A stretch of DNA of 62,845 bases from Methylococcales bacterium (GTDB taxonomy: Bacteria; Pseudomonadota; Gammaproteobacteria; Methylococcales; Methylomonadaceae), in the NCBI GenBank assembly GCA_026399075.1, contig JAPLRR010000028.1, forward strand, positions 1 to 62,845, read 5' to 3'. Each line of letters begins with the position of its first letter. The first letter of the stretch is position 1. The notes beneath the pieces are model-generated. The model saw only the letters and a list, made by a program, of their open reading frames with translations. It was not told the origin of the DNA and did not search any database. Shown piece after piece: positions 43,258 through 53,871 of the stretch. The position numbers and the translations under genes are program-made.

Positions 43258-43797
43258 CTATTGACCAGCTTGCCGCAAGAGAACAAACACCGCACCTGCC
43301 CCGCCATCCTTAGCTGGGGCCGAACAAAATGCTTGGACATCCTTATGCTGCCTTAGCCATAGGTTAAGGTTGTTTTTAAGCACCGGAAGGTTATCCGCTG
43401 AGCGGTAGCCCTTGCCATGGACAATATGCACACAACGGCAACCGGCCCCGACACAATTGTGTAAAAAATGCAGCAATTGGCGTTTAGCCTCGGTGCTGGT
43501 TAAGCCATGCAGGTCAAGTTCGGCATCCACGCCAAAAACACCACGCCGCAGTTTTTTTAAGACGCTGTTTTGTATGCCGGGCATACTGAAGCTAAGGCTA
43601 TCCTCAAGCCCTACCTGCCCAATTTCTGCGGCCTCAGACAGCAAATGACCCTCAACATCGACCGCTAAGGGCTTAGGGTAAGGCTTGGGCTTAATGCCTT
43701 CATTTAATTGCACCTTATCGCTATTGACCGCACGCACCTTACCGATAGTCTGGCGAAATAAGTCACGATCTTCTGGTGTAAGCGTTTTTTTTGCCAC
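43258..43797 (-). CDS. Smr-domain protein
   Basis: A 179-residue protein with a C-terminal Smr (MutS2-related) domain: DAELDLHGLTSTEAKRQLLH, then CVHIVHGKGYRS and a final AGAVFVLLR. The LDLHG and HGKG motifs are the putative nuclease/nucleic-acid-binding residues. The N-terminal half is a variable, charged region as in the YfcN/SmrB proteins. It is convergent with hyi and divergent from surE. SmrB-type proteins cleave mRNA at collided ribosomes in E. coli; whether this is the orthologue is not certain. Confidence 0.88.
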   Translation of the reverse strand: MAKKTLTPEDRDLFRQTIGKVRAVNSDKVQLNEGIKPKPYPKPLAVDVEGHLLSEAAEIGQVGLEDSLSFSMPGIQNSVLKKLRRGVFGVDAELDLHGLTSTEAKRQLLHFLHNCVGAGCRCVHIVHGKGYRSADNLPVLKNNLNLWLRQHKDVQAFCSAPAKDGGAGAVFVLLRQAGQ

Positions 43798-43872
43798 GAA
43801 AGCTGATTTTGTTGGGTATTGTTGCTAAGATGTTCGATTTTATAGCTTATTACGCTACATGGCGAATTGATA

Positions 43873-44628
43873 ATGCATATTTTGTTAAGTAATGATGACG
43901 GCTACTTGGCTGAGGGTCTTTGTGCATTAGCCGATGCCTTGCGCCCATACGCCAATATCTCGGTGGTGGCACCTGATAGGAACCGCAGCGCGGCCAGCAA
44001 TTCATTAACACTCGAAATGCCTTTGCGGGCTTATACCGCCGACAACGGGTTTATTAAAGTCGATGGCACCCCCACCGATTGTGTACATTTGGCAATTACC
44101 GGTCTTCTGGATCAAGAGCCTGATATGGTTTTTGCAGGCATAAACCACGGCGCCAATCTAGGTGATGATGTGCTTTATTCTGGCACCGTTGCCGCCGCGA
44201 CTGAAGGGCGATTTTTAGGTTTGCCTGCGGTCGCCATTTCTTTGGCGGGAAACAACCCGTCCCATTTTGACACCGCCGCCCATGTTGCTGTAACCCTCTT
44301 GCAGAGGCTGATTAAACAACCGTTGCCGCAAGACACTATTTTAAATGTCAATGTGCCCGATATCGCTATCGGTGCGTTAAAAGGCTACCAAGCAACGCGG
44401 CTAGGGCAAAGGCACAAGTCTGAGCCTGTCATTAAAAGCCATGATCCACGTGGCCGCACCATATACTGGGTAGGGCCCCCTGGTACGGAACAGGATGCAG
44501 GCCCTGGGACAGATTTTTTCGCAATCAATGCTGGCTACGTGTCTGTCACACCTTTGCAAATCGATTTAACCTGGTATGAACGTATTAATGCCTTGAAAGC
44601 ATGGTTGCCACAGGAGGAAAGACTATGA
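43873..44628 (+). CDS. surE: 5'/3'-nucleotidase SurE
   Basis: A 251-residue phosphatase for nucleoside monophosphates and polyphosphate. The N-terminal metal motif [14 protein letters not shown] is present, followed by [40 protein letters not shown] and LNVNVPDI. I chose ATG 43873; a TTG at 43867 is also in frame. It overlaps pcm by 4 bases (ATGA). SurE-Pcm is a common pair in the stationary-phase stress survival region. Confidence 0.95.
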   Translation: MHILLSNDDGYLAEGLCALADALRPYANISVVAPDRNRSAASNSLTLEMPLRAYTADNGFIKVDGTPTDCVHLAITGLLDQEPDMVFAGINHGANLGDDVLYSGTVAAATEGRFLGLPAVAISLAGNNPSHFDTAAHVAVTLLQRLIKQPLPQDTILNVNVPDIAIGALKGYQATRLGQRHKSEPVIKSHDPRGRTIYWVGPPGTEQDAGPGTDFFAINAGYVSVTPLQIDLTWYERINALKAWLPQEERL

Positions 44629-45287
44629 ACCCTAGCCTACAAGGCATAGGCATGACTTCCCTGCGTACCAGGGAGCGCATGATTAAACGCTTATCGGAAC
44701 AAGGCATCAGTAATCAAAATGTCCTGAAACTGATGCGTGATACGCCACGCCATATTTTTATGGATGAAGCCTTGGCAAGTCGGGCTTATGAAGATACGGC
44801 ACTACCGATCGGTTATAACCAAACCATTTCCCAACCTTATATAGTCGCTAAAATGACCGAATTGCTATTGCGGTCATCTGAACATTTGGGCAAAGTACTG
44901 GAAATAGGCACTGGCTGCGGCTACCAAACCGCCATCTTGGCGCAGTTAGTTGACCATGTGTTTACCGTTGAACGGATATTGCCGTTACAAAAAAAAGCCA
45001 AAACCCATTTGTGGGATTTGAAACTTAAAAACATCAGCTATCAGTACGGTGACGGTAATCTGGGTTGGCCCGATTATGCCCCGTTTGATGGCATACTGGC
45101 TACCGCTGCACCCTCAGAAATCCCGCCACTGTTATTGCTGCAATTGGCCATTGGCGGGGTCATGGTCATCCCCATAGGCCCCAGCGGACAGCAGATCTTA
45201 CAGCGCATCACCCGCAAAACCAGTGGTTATGACATTGAAAATCTTGAAGCCGTGACTTTTGTGCCTTTTTTAACAGGGAAAGAATAA
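44625..45287 (+). CDS. pcm: protein-L-isoaspartate O-methyltransferase
   Basis: A 220-residue methyltransferase that repairs isoaspartyl residues using SAM. Features: [60 protein letters not shown] (SAM binding), [17 protein letters not shown] and [13 protein letters not shown] chose ATG 44625, which has a perfect AGGAGGAAA upstream and overlaps surE in an ATGA; an earlier in-frame start at 44601 has none. The usual downstream neighbours nlpD and rpoS are not present here. Confidence 0.95.
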   Translation: MNPSLQGIGMTSLRTRERMIKRLSEQGISNQNVLKLMRDTPRHIFMDEALASRAYEDTALPIGYNQTISQPYIVAKMTELLLRSSEHLGKVLEIGTGCGYQTAILAQLVDHVFTVERILPLQKKAKTHLWDLKLKNISYQYGDGNLGWPDYAPFDGILATAAPSEIPPLLLLQLAIGGVMVIPIGPSGQQILQRITRKTSGYDIENLEAVTFVPFLTGKE

Positions 45288-45341
45288 TGCTGCATTAGGG
45301 CACTAGCCTAAAAACCCTATTGACCATATCCAAGCCTATCA

Positions 45342-48300
45342 TCACTCAGCCGCATTCAAAGACAACGCGCTGACTATCCCTTTACTACCCCATGCCGGAT
45401 CAATCACGGTATCAAGCATATAAACCCGCTCGTTTGCGATGCCCCCGGTCTTTACGAAATAATTGGCAATGTTTTGGGCGCGGGCGGTGGCCAACACGTT
45501 AAGCCGTTCTTGCTCAGGCTTTATAATCGTAAACAGGTTCTGTTTGGCAACGACATAAAAATCACCGCTTTCTGGATTAGTCAACGTAGGCTGGCCAAAA
45601 AATGATTTCTTAGCGAGCTGCGGAAATTTTTCAATGAACATCTCCGCCAACAACCGCTTATAGTCGTCTTCGGTAAGTTCAACATATTCTTCACGAATTT
45701 TAGTTTCTGCCTCTTTATTGATTTCAATGGCCCTACGTTTTTTAAGCTGCACATATAAGGCATCCTCCCTAATAACCGGCCAATCGTGTTCTTGGAACGC
45801 CGCACCTTTAATGTCTATATTTAAGGCCAGACGTTCTTTCAGCGCCTTGGATAGGCTGTCCAACTTATCGCGTTGGGACTGCCCCAAGGTAGAATTTCCG
45901 GCTGGAAAAGTTATCGTACTCATTTCTTTGTCACTTCCAGCGAGCGAACCCAGCAGACTAAACGGTGACATGACCACTTTTCTAATGGCATTTATCAGGG
46001 CATCTGCGACTATTGCCCCTATATTGAATTTAGGGTCATCCAAACTGCCGTAAATGGGGACATCAATTTTTATTTTTCCGTTACCATCTTTTAGTAACGC
46101 AACAGCCAATTTTAGCGGCAATGACACGGCATTTGGGTTTTCAACTTTATCACCCAACTCGAACTGGTCAATTAATATACTGTTAGATGCCGTCAATATA
46201 CCGTTATCCACATTATAATTTAAACCCAACGTCAACTTGCCCTTCTCAACTTTATACCCGGCAAATTGCACCATATAAGGCGACACTAAAGGCATCGGCA
46301 AATTTACAAAGTTTAATTGCACATGGTAATCGCCCAAATAGGGGCTGATTTTTCCCTTGATGTCGACAGGCGCCAAATCATAGGCAGTTCCTTTTAAGCT
46401 CATGTCAAAGCTAGATTTTTGATCCGACGAAATGCCGCTTGCCCCGCCATCCAAACTTTGGATTTGTGCAGCAAAAGGCAGTATCAAAGAAAAATCCGAA
46501 AAATCTGACGCCCCTTCCACAATCTGGATTTTGCCTAAAGTAAATTTCGGCCTGGCTTGTGCGGTTTGCTTAGGTTTCACATGTTTATTTTCGACTGCCG
46601 GATTACTTTGTTCTGTAATGGCAATCCCATCAAAATTGGTTGATTTATCTTTGCTGATGGCAACCCTTGCATAAGGCTTGTCGATTACCAATAGTTTTGC
46701 GGAATAGCGGTTGGCCAACAGATCAATATCCACATCCTGCAAGGTCAGGTTTTCCCATTTGACCAAATCCTTGTGCTCAAGCAAATCACGCGTGAGCAAT
46801 CGGGCTATACCCGTATTCCCCTTAAATTTCACATCCAGCTTATCCTCACCTTTGCTGGCAATCAGCACATTACCGTCAATATTCAACGCACCGTCCACAA
46901 ATTCTAAACGAAGAAATTTGTCAAAATAGGGCTGGAGTTTTTCCAGATCAACATTTTTCACATCCATGTCCAACTTGGCGGCAAGGGGCTCGATAACCGC
47001 GTCACCTTTAAGGCTTATCGAACCTTTGTTGATCAAGCCAACACTGAGCTGGACAGGCAACGGTCGGCCATTTTGATTACTGTACTGGGATAGTTTGAAA
47101 TTGATCGGCTTAAAGCTCATGACGACTGGTTTTTTTTGGGTCTGATCCTCAAAGTTCAAACCCCAATCCGTCAGTTCCAAGCTACTGACTTTAATATCCC
47201 AAGCAGGCGATTTGGGCTTGAGGGCAGTATCAAGCTTATTAATGGTGTTACCAGGCGCAGTTTGGGGCGGCAACAAAGTTTGGTAATTAAGGATGCCCTC
47301 GGGGTTCAACCACGCCTCAAATTTTGCATTGTTTGCAGCAACCGTGCCTAATACCAAGGTCTGATTGGCCAAATTAAAATCAATTCCGCGTAGTGTAAAA
47401 GCGGGGATGTCTGCCAAAACCTTTGCCTTTGCCTTATTATCAAGTGGCCTATCTTTAACCACTAAATTACTGATACCGCTATTACCTTTAAAAGTGATGC
47501 CCAACTTATCTTTAGCAGAAGTGGCGACCTGCCCTAGACCGTCAATTGCAAATTTACCGCCCACCAGCTCAATTGGTGCAAACTTATTGACGTAAGGCTG
47601 AAAGTTTTCCAGGTTAATGCCTTTTACGTCTATGGCCACTTTGGTTGCGAACGGTTGTATAACCGTATCGCCTGCCAACTTTATCAAGCCCGTTTTATTT
47701 AACACGGCATCCAACTCAAAAGGTACACTTGCACCCGGCTCATTGGTATAACGGCTAAGTTTGAAGTTGATGGGTTTAATAGTAAACAGCACGGGCTTGT
47801 TTACCGACCTATCTTCAAAAGCTGCGCTAAAATTAGCCAAAGCCAGTGTATTGACTTTAATTTTCCAAGGCACTGCTTTGGGCGCTGCCACATTAGCCGT
47901 GGCCTGATTAGGGAGCTTGTTGCCCGTTTTTGAAACGGGCAACAAAGCCTGATAATTGATCACACCCGTAGCATCCAGCCAAGCCTGTAAATCCGCATCT
48001 TGGGCTGACACCGAATCAATGACCACGTTTTGTTGCCCAAGGTCAAAATCAATGCCACGCATGGCAAACACAGGCATTTTGACTAGGGCTTGGTTACGGC
48101 TTTTTTCTATGAACTGAAAATCGCGAAGTTCAAAAATACCTTTTTTGACCGTCAATTTCAGGCTATTTTGCAAGTAGCTGGCCGCATAATCAGCATTAAG
48201 CAATTCATACCCTTTTACATAAAAGGGCTTATCGTCTGGCAGAACGTGCGCTATAAGGGTTTCCAGCAGCACCTTATCAAACTTGATATGCCCCTCTGAG

Positions 48301-48953
48301 GCCAAGGGCTTTAGGCTAGCCGTGCCTTGCCAATCCAATTGCCCGCCCGATTTCAGCGCCAGCGATAAAACCAAGCGGGCTTGGCCATCCGTATGCGTAG
48401 TAAAATTTTCGACAGTCAGGTTTATTGGCTGCAAATCTTCCTTAACTGGTTTAGCTAAACTGGCATCTTCCCAAACAAGCGTCCCTTCTGACAATGATAA
48501 TTTTTCAATAGTGACTGGGAATAACGGGCTTTCGTCTTCTGGTTTATCTGTGGCTTTCGCCTTAACCATATCCTGAAAATTTAATGCGCCATTTTTTTGC
48601 CTGCCAATGTGGACAAAAGGCTTATTTATGGAAATCTCGTCAAAAACCAGCGCCTGCTGTCCAATTGATTTGAACACCCCTATTTTAAAGTGGAGCTCAT
48701 CAAAGGAAACAAACGGCTGGCCATTATGCTCTTGCACCTCAAACCCCTTGATACTTGCGGCCAAGGGAAAGGCATGCAATTCGATGCTAGCCAAATGGCT
48801 GGATCTTCCGGTTTCCTGTTGGATAATCACAGGTAATTTTGATTTTAATATTGCGGGCAATAAGTAGATACCCAGCGCAGCAAAAATCAGCAATAAGCCG
48901 CTGATTATAAAAAAAGGCAATTTGATTTTAGACACTATGTGTTGAATTTTCAT
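45342..48953 (-). CDS. DUF748 (AsmA-like) large envelope protein
   Basis: A 1203-residue protein with one N-terminal membrane helix (PFFIISGLLLIFAALGIYLL) and a large periplasmic part of DUF748 type, related to AsmA/TamB bridge-like proteins thought to help lipid transport across the periplasm. Two long sections are clearly duplicated (PWKIKVNTLALANFSAAFED and SPAWDIKVSSLELTDWGLNF blocks, each ending in a K-D-KL-x-FKGN-x-GI segment). Near the C-terminus there is a region of FPAGNSTLGQSQRDKLDSLS type and an ANYFVKTGGIANERVYMLD segment reminiscent of OmpA-like domains. It converges with pcm and stands alone. The exact role is unknown. Confidence 0.85.
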   Translation of the reverse strand: MKIQHIVSKIKLPFFIISGLLLIFAALGIYLLPAILKSKLPVIIQQETGRSSHLASIELHAFPLAASIKGFEVQEHNGQPFVSFDELHFKIGVFKSIGQQALVFDEISINKPFVHIGRQKNGALNFQDMVKAKATDKPEDESPLFPVTIEKLSLSEGTLVWEDASLAKPVKEDLQPINLTVENFTTHTDGQARLVLSLALKSGGQLDWQGTASLKPLASEGHIKFDKVLLETLIAHVLPDDKPFYVKGYELLNADYAASYLQNSLKLTVKKGIFELRDFQFIEKSRNQALVKMPVFAMRGIDFDLGQQNVVIDSVSAQDADLQAWLDATGVINYQALLPVSKTGNKLPNQATANVAAPKAVPWKIKVNTLALANFSAAFEDRSVNKPVLFTIKPINFKLSRYTNEPGASVPFELDAVLNKTGLIKLAGDTVIQPFATKVAIDVKGINLENFQPYVNKFAPIELVGGKFAIDGLGQVATSAKDKLGITFKGNSGISNLVVKDRPLDNKAKAKVLADIPAFTLRGIDFNLANQTLVLGTVAANNAKFEAWLNPEGILNYQTLLPPQTAPGNTINKLDTALKPKSPAWDIKVSSLELTDWGLNFEDQTQKKPVVMSFKPINFKLSQYSNQNGRPLPVQLSVGLINKGSISLKGDAVIEPLAAKLDMDVKNVDLEKLQPYFDKFLRLEFVDGALNIDGNVLIASKGEDKLDVKFKGNTGIARLLTRDLLEHKDLVKWENLTLQDVDIDLLANRYSAKLLVIDKPYARVAISKDKSTNFDGIAITEQSNPAVENKHVKPKQTAQARPKFTLGKIQIVEGASDFSDFSLILPFAAQIQSLDGGASGISSDQKSSFDMSLKGTAYDLAPVDIKGKISPYLGDYHVQLNFVNLPMPLVSPYMVQFAGYKVEKGKLTLGLNYNVDNGILTASNSILIDQFELGDKVENPNAVSLPLKLAVALLKDGNGKIKIDVPIYGSLDDPKFNIGAIVADALINAIRKVVMSPFSLLGSLAGSDKEMSTITFPAGNSTLGQSQRDKLDSLSKALKERLALNIDIKGAAFQEHDWPVIREDALYVQLKKRRAIEINKEAETKIREEYVELTEDDYKRLLAEMFIEKFPQLAKKSFFGQPTLTNPESGDFYVVAKQNLFTIIKPEQERLNVLATARAQNIANYFVKTGGIANERVYMLDTVIDPAWGSKGIVSALSLNAAE

Positions 48954-48995
48954 AAGTTCCTAAGCTTTTAAAGCATCACCTTAATTTAGCCACAC

Positions 48996-49024
48996 AAAAA
49001 AGGCGGCCCCAGTAGCCGCCTTTT
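48996..49024 (-). terminator. terminator after amtB
   Basis: GGCGGC and GCCGCC (49002-49007 and 49015-49020) pair around a CCCAGTA loop, flanked by an A-run and TTTT. On the minus strand a six-T tract follows. It lies 28 bases after the amtB stop and before the DUF748 start. Confidence 0.88.
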
Positions 49025-49051
49025 CCACCTAAGCCATGTTATACACAAAAC

Positions 49052-50347
49052 CTATAAATCAAGGTAGCCCGTTTCTTCATGAAGGACGGTGTCCAAACCT
49101 TGAACTTCTTCATCGGGAGTTACCCGCAGGCCTATCCACTTCTCCAAGCCTTTCAAAATAAGGAAGCTAAACAAAGCACTCCAAAAAGCCGTCGCTACAA
49201 TGGCCAAAGCCTGGACTCCCACTTGCCCGATAATGGTCACGCCTTCGGCCAAACCTAAGCCGCCGAAACTGCTGGCTGCAAAAACGCCTGTCAATAAAGA
49301 GCCAGTAATGCCGCCAACCCCATGGACAGGAAATACGTCCAAAGAATCGTCGATCTTTAGGGTACGTTTGACATATTGGGTGGCATAAAAACACACAAAA
49401 CCCGCTGTTACGCCTATCACCAAGGCACCCGCCGGGCCGACAAACCCTGATGCCGGTGTAATTGTGCCTAAACCAGCTACCATGCCAGTCACTATACCTA
49501 ATACACTGGGTTTTCCAAAACGCTTCCATTCAATAAACATCCACGTCAAAGATCCCGCTGCGGCACCGATGTGGGTCACCAGCATCGCCATGCCGGCACG
49601 GCCATCAGCAGTCAATGCGCTGCCGGCATTAAAGCCAAACCAACCCACCCACAACATGCCAGCGCCAGTCACCACCATGGTCATATTATGCGGTGGCATG
49701 GCGGTGGTAGGAAAACCTTTTCTTTTGCCCAACACAAGGGCGGCAACCAAAGCCGCAACACCTGCATTAATATGGATTACGATACCCCCGGCAAAATCCA
49801 TCACGCCTAATTTGGCTAACCAACCGCCACCCCAAATCCAGTGACAGACCGGCAAATAGACAATAATCAACCATAAGCCGCTAAACCATAGCATCGCCGA
49901 AAACTTCATGCGTTCGGCAAAAGCCCCGACAATCAATGCTGGGGTAATAATGGCAAACGTCATTTGAAACATAAAATAAACGGTTTCTGGAATATCACCA
50001 ATCAGCGCCGTCGTGCTGATGTCGGGCAGAAACACTTTGGACGCGCCGCCGATGAACTGCTGCAGCTCGCCACCATCGGCAAAAATAAAACTGTATACAC
50101 CTGCCAGCCAAAGGATGGACACCATGCAGGTGATGGCAAAACACTGCATTAACACCGACAATACGTTCTTGCTTCTGACCAATCCGGCGTAAAATAACGA
50201 CAAGCCGGGGATGGTCATGAATAAAACTAAGGCGGTGGAGGTTAAAACCCAAGCCGTATTGGCTTGATTTAACTGCTGCTCGGCTAAAGCTGCTTGGGGA
50301 AGCAGCAGCATAGCTGCCAACAGCTTTTTAGTTGTGGTAAAAGACAT
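49052..50347 (-). CDS. amtB: ammonium transporter
   Basis: A 431-residue Amt/Rh-family channel. It has a signal-like N-terminus (LLAAMLLLPQAALA) and about eleven membrane helices. Family signatures: AWVLTSTALVLFMTIPGLSL, FYAGLVRSKNVLSVLMQC, DFAGGIVIHINAGVAALVAA with the first pore His, and DVFPVHGVGGITGSLLTGVF with the second pore His. It takes up ammonium and is blocked by GlnK. It lies 18 bases after glnK in the usual glnK-amtB operon. In methanotrophs ammonium uptake matters because ammonia competes with methane at the monooxygenase. Confidence 0.96.
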   Translation of the reverse strand: MSFTTTKKLLAAMLLLPQAALAEQQLNQANTAWVLTSTALVLFMTIPGLSLFYAGLVRSKNVLSVLMQCFAITCMVSILWLAGVYSFIFADGGELQQFIGGASKVFLPDISTTALIGDIPETVYFMFQMTFAIITPALIVGAFAERMKFSAMLWFSGLWLIIVYLPVCHWIWGGGWLAKLGVMDFAGGIVIHINAGVAALVAALVLGKRKGFPTTAMPPHNMTMVVTGAGMLWVGWFGFNAGSALTADGRAGMAMLVTHIGAAAGSLTWMFIEWKRFGKPSVLGIVTGMVAGLGTITPASGFVGPAGALVIGVTAGFVCFYATQYVKRTLKIDDSLDVFPVHGVGGITGSLLTGVFAASSFGGLGLAEGVTIIGQVGVQALAIVATAFWSALFSFLILKGLEKWIGLRVTPDEEVQGLDTVLHEETGYLDL

Positions 50348-50365
50348 TTTTCGTTCCTAAGCGAC

Positions 50366-50761
<396 letters not shown>

Positions 50762-50914
50762 TTATTAATCAACATACAATTATCAAAACCGCACACCCAT
50801 TATGCCATCAATCGCCTAAAATAGCAGGCTGAATCCCTGTGCGGCTATTGCTGGCCATCTCGGACTGGGTTGATTTAATTCTGGACTTGGCCGCCACTGC
50901 AAAAAACTTTACGC

Positions 50915-50955
50915 AAAAAAAACCGCCCTTGAGCTGCCTCAAGGACGGTTTTTAT
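50915..50955 (-). terminator. terminator after the cohesin-autotransporter gene
   Basis: CCTTGAG and CTCAAGG form the main stem, extended by ACCG/CGGT past one mismatch, around a CTGC loop. It is flanked by an A-run (minus-strand T-tract) and by TTTTT on the other side. It lies about 20 bases after the autotransporter stop. The remaining 50762-50914 gap shows no gene. Confidence 0.85.
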
Positions 50956-50974
50956 TTTGCTTTACTTTGCCCCA

Positions 50975-53854
50975 TCACCAACTCAGCCGCAGGCCACCCA
51001 ACACATTCTGTCCGTTACGCGCATTACGTTGCTCAAAGTTATAGTCGGCAAACAGGGCGACGTTATCACCAAGGTCAACTGTTACCCCCCCGCCCAATGC
51101 CGCCGCATCCCGGCCCGCATCAGCCGCACTGGCGCTAATCTGCTGCCCCAACAGCGTTGCAGAGGATCGGCTGGCTATTGAGTCGCCTTCATCATGCAAC
51201 CAATAAACACGAAATTCAGGGGTAATGCGATTATTGGCACCAAACCCAAAAGCCCGGCTCAGCTTAGCGCCCAACCGGGTTTGCGCGGCGGTCAGTGTGG
51301 TGGCCTTAACCGCAAGCCCGGCAAGCCCATCTTCAGTAATGGCATTACGGCTGATAATGTCGCCGCGTACACCAAACGACGGCTCGATTATATATTGGCC
51401 CAATTGTCGGCGCGTACCCGCCTCTATCTCCAAAGAACCGCTATTGCCATCAACATCCGCTTGATAGCCAGTAGCGCCCCCCAAATTCACTGTCCGTTGC
51501 GAGGTGTAATTATCACGCCCATAGCCAAACGAAAAATTCAAAAACTCACTGTTCTTGTGCCACAAGCCATAGCCCAAAAACTGTATGCTATCCGTCGCCC
51601 CGGCACCCGACTGGCTTGCGCCAACTTGGTTATGGACATAACCAACCGCCGCGCCCAGTTGCAATGGTTCGGCAACAGCAAAATCAGCGCCCAACATGAC
51701 ACCGTACAGCCGTTCATTAAAACCCGACGCTTGCTTGTCACTGTGGGTGGACATAAACCCACCCAAGCCGCGTACCCAGACATTTTTATTGGCTTCGGCG
51801 GCCAGTGTTTGCGCGGCTTGGTTAGCCGCAAGCCCGACCGCACCCCCAGTATTTTGCGCCATCATCGCCGCCGTGGATGACGGCCTTCCTAAACGCACAT
51901 CCGCCAGACGACCTGACACCGCTTGCCCGGCTAAACGGTGGGCAGTAAAACTGGCGGCGAGCAAATCAGCGTGGATCTCACCATCCAATTGTTGTAAAGC
52001 CGTTGCGACCTCAGGCTCTGAAAGTGTCGCCAGCCCTTGAAACAGTGGATTTTTAGCCGCAAAAGCATCAGGCCGCACCGTATCCAGCATAGCGCCCACC
52101 ACACTGGCATTGCCAATTAACGCGATATTCGGCAAGTTGTTATAAAACTGGGGCGTTATTGCCAACCGCACCGTATTGGTGTCATATAGCGCATCAACGC
52201 GTGCCCCACTAGGCAAACCTGCCAAAGGCTGCGCCAGCGCGTTGAAAGTACCTTGGATACCGCCAGCCGCATTAACTATGGTAAAGTTTTGGCCAATAAC
52301 GGGGGTAAAGGTATTGTTGGCAGCACCGGAAATGCTCCGCAACAAAGGCTGTAAACCACCCGCAGCGGTAAACGTATGGCCCGCGCCTTGGACCAACACT
52401 CGCGAATAATTGCCCGCACCGTTGCCCGTCCCTGTGCCGTCTATATCTATTGCCAATGTGCTGGATGCCGCCATCGCCACTGAACCATTAACTGTCAAGG
52501 TGCCTGGCGAATTACCCGGGGCCAATCGGCCCGCGATCGTCGTATCACCGGTTATGCTGCCAGTCCCGCGTAATGTCCCGCCGCTATTGACGGTGACACC
52601 TGAGGCAAGCGAACCTTGGACAGACAAAATACCTTGGTTAACTATTGTGCCACCATTGTAGGTATTCGCCCCTGTCAGCGCCAAACTCCCGGTATTTTGT
52701 TTTAGCAATGCCCCTGTGCCACCCATCACGCCGGAATAGATGCCCCCGTCCGCCTGGTCGAAAACCACGGCAGCATTATTGTTTATATCGCCTTGTAAAC
52801 TGCTGGCGTTTCCCTGCAAAATGCCCGCGTTGACTGTTGTGCCACCCGTGTAAGTGTTAGCGCCCGTCAATAGCAACGTGCCATCGCCTTCCTTAACCAC
52901 CCCACCAGAACCGGAAAGTACCTGGGACACCGTAAAAAGATTGCCTGGGTCGGCAATATCAAAACCGCCGCCCGCCGCTCCCCAATTGATCGTGCGCAAG
53001 GTGCTGGTAAAAGCCGTTCCGGTGATTTGCAAAACACCGCCATCAAATGTTAGTGCACCCGCCATATCGCCCAGATTGGATTCATCAGATACACTCAACG
53101 TGCCGCCGTTTAAATCAGTGCCGCCACTATACGTGTTAACGCCTGACAGTGTCAGGACACCTAAACCGACTTTGCTTAAACTACCGGTGCCACTAATTGC
53201 GCCACTTACCGTGCCATTATTGCCGTTGCTGTCGATAACACCCCCTGTAGTGCCTAAATCAAGCGTACCTGTGACGACTTGGTTATTGGCATCGACTGTC
53301 ATCGTACCATTATCGATACATTTGCCTGAACCAACCGCTGAACCTAACACTGAACCGCAGTCGGTAACCTCAATAGTTCCATCACTAGCGCTAACAGATA
53401 CCTCACCAAAAGTTGAATTAAGGAACAAAATATCGTTCAGTACAAGTGATGATATGCCGGGCGTAATCGCTTCAAATCCAAAAATAGCAAGAATACCGTT
53501 ACCATTAACACCCGCAATATCGCCAATCAATGAGTTGCCTGTAAAGTTGATAACGCCCGCTATATCGTCAATGGCACCAGAAATAAAAAAAGTACTTCCC
53601 GCCGTAGCAAGAAAATCGCCTTCTTGTACATCAACAGCCTTTAGAATTTCAGGATTGTACGATATGGAAAACTGATAAGCGTATATATCCTCAAGCTCAG
53701 AACCGACGAGATTAATGGATAATGTGTCCCCTTTTAAAGCATCTACAGCAGAAGGTTCGAAATGCAGCGAAGGTGCTGCCAAGACTGCCTTGCCCAATGG
53801 TAAGAATAAAGTAAGGCCCAATAAACTGAGAAATAGATAGGTTGGTTTTTTCAT
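50975..53854 (-). CDS. autotransporter with an N-terminal cohesin domain
   Basis: A 959-residue type V secretion protein. Residues 1-26 are a signal peptide (YLFLSLLGLTLFLPLGKA). Residues about 27-165 form a cohesin-type beta-sandwich: VDALKGDTLSINLVG, YAYQFSISYNPEILKAVDVQ, EGDFL, NGNGILAIFGFEAITPGISS, LVLNDILFLNS and a final DGTIEV. The passenger then has at least three passenger-associated repeats (GVLTLSGVNTYSGGTDLNGG and two more near residues 322 and 385). Residues about 690-959 are the outer-membrane barrel, starting NKNVWVRGLGGF and ending GGLRLSW. The last residue is Trp instead of the more usual Phe. I chose ATG 53854 because it gives a clean signal peptide; 53869 is alternative. It lies directly after a gene whose product ends in a dockerin, so it probably displays that protein on the cell surface. 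Confidence 0.9.
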   Translation of the reverse strand: MKKPTYLFLSLLGLTLFLPLGKAVLAAPSLHFEPSAVDALKGDTLSINLVGSELEDIYAYQFSISYNPEILKAVDVQEGDFLATAGSTFFISGAIDDIAGVINFTGNSLIGDIAGVNGNGILAIFGFEAITPGISSLVLNDILFLNSTFGEVSVSASDGTIEVTDCGSVLGSAVGSGKCIDNGTMTVDANNQVVTGTLDLGTTGGVIDSNGNNGTVSGAISGTGSLSKVGLGVLTLSGVNTYSGGTDLNGGTLSVSDESNLGDMAGALTFDGGVLQITGTAFTSTLRTINWGAAGGGFDIADPGNLFTVSQVLSGSGGVVKEGDGTLLLTGANTYTGGTTVNAGILQGNASSLQGDINNNAAVVFDQADGGIYSGVMGGTGALLKQNTGSLALTGANTYNGGTIVNQGILSVQGSLASGVTVNSGGTLRGTGSITGDTTIAGRLAPGNSPGTLTVNGSVAMAASSTLAIDIDGTGTGNGAGNYSRVLVQGAGHTFTAAGGLQPLLRSISGAANNTFTPVIGQNFTIVNAAGGIQGTFNALAQPLAGLPSGARVDALYDTNTVRLAITPQFYNNLPNIALIGNASVVGAMLDTVRPDAFAAKNPLFQGLATLSEPEVATALQQLDGEIHADLLAASFTAHRLAGQAVSGRLADVRLGRPSSTAAMMAQNTGGAVGLAANQAAQTLAAEANKNVWVRGLGGFMSTHSDKQASGFNERLYGVMLGADFAVAEPLQLGAAVGYVHNQVGASQSGAGATDSIQFLGYGLWHKNSEFLNFSFGYGRDNYTSQRTVNLGGATGYQADVDGNSGSLEIEAGTRRQLGQYIIEPSFGVRGDIISRNAITEDGLAGLAVKATTLTAAQTRLGAKLSRAFGFGANNRITPEFRVYWLHDEGDSIASRSSATLLGQQISASAADAGRDAAALGGGVTVDLGDNVALFADYNFEQRNARNGQNVLGGLRLSW

Positions 53855-53871
53855 GGCGATAATTTCCATAG

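Noticed and set aside
52854..53675. 273-residue plus-strand ORF opposite the autotransporter
   Set aside because: It is the Pro-rich shadow of the Gly/Thr-rich passenger on the other strand, with no independent start signal.
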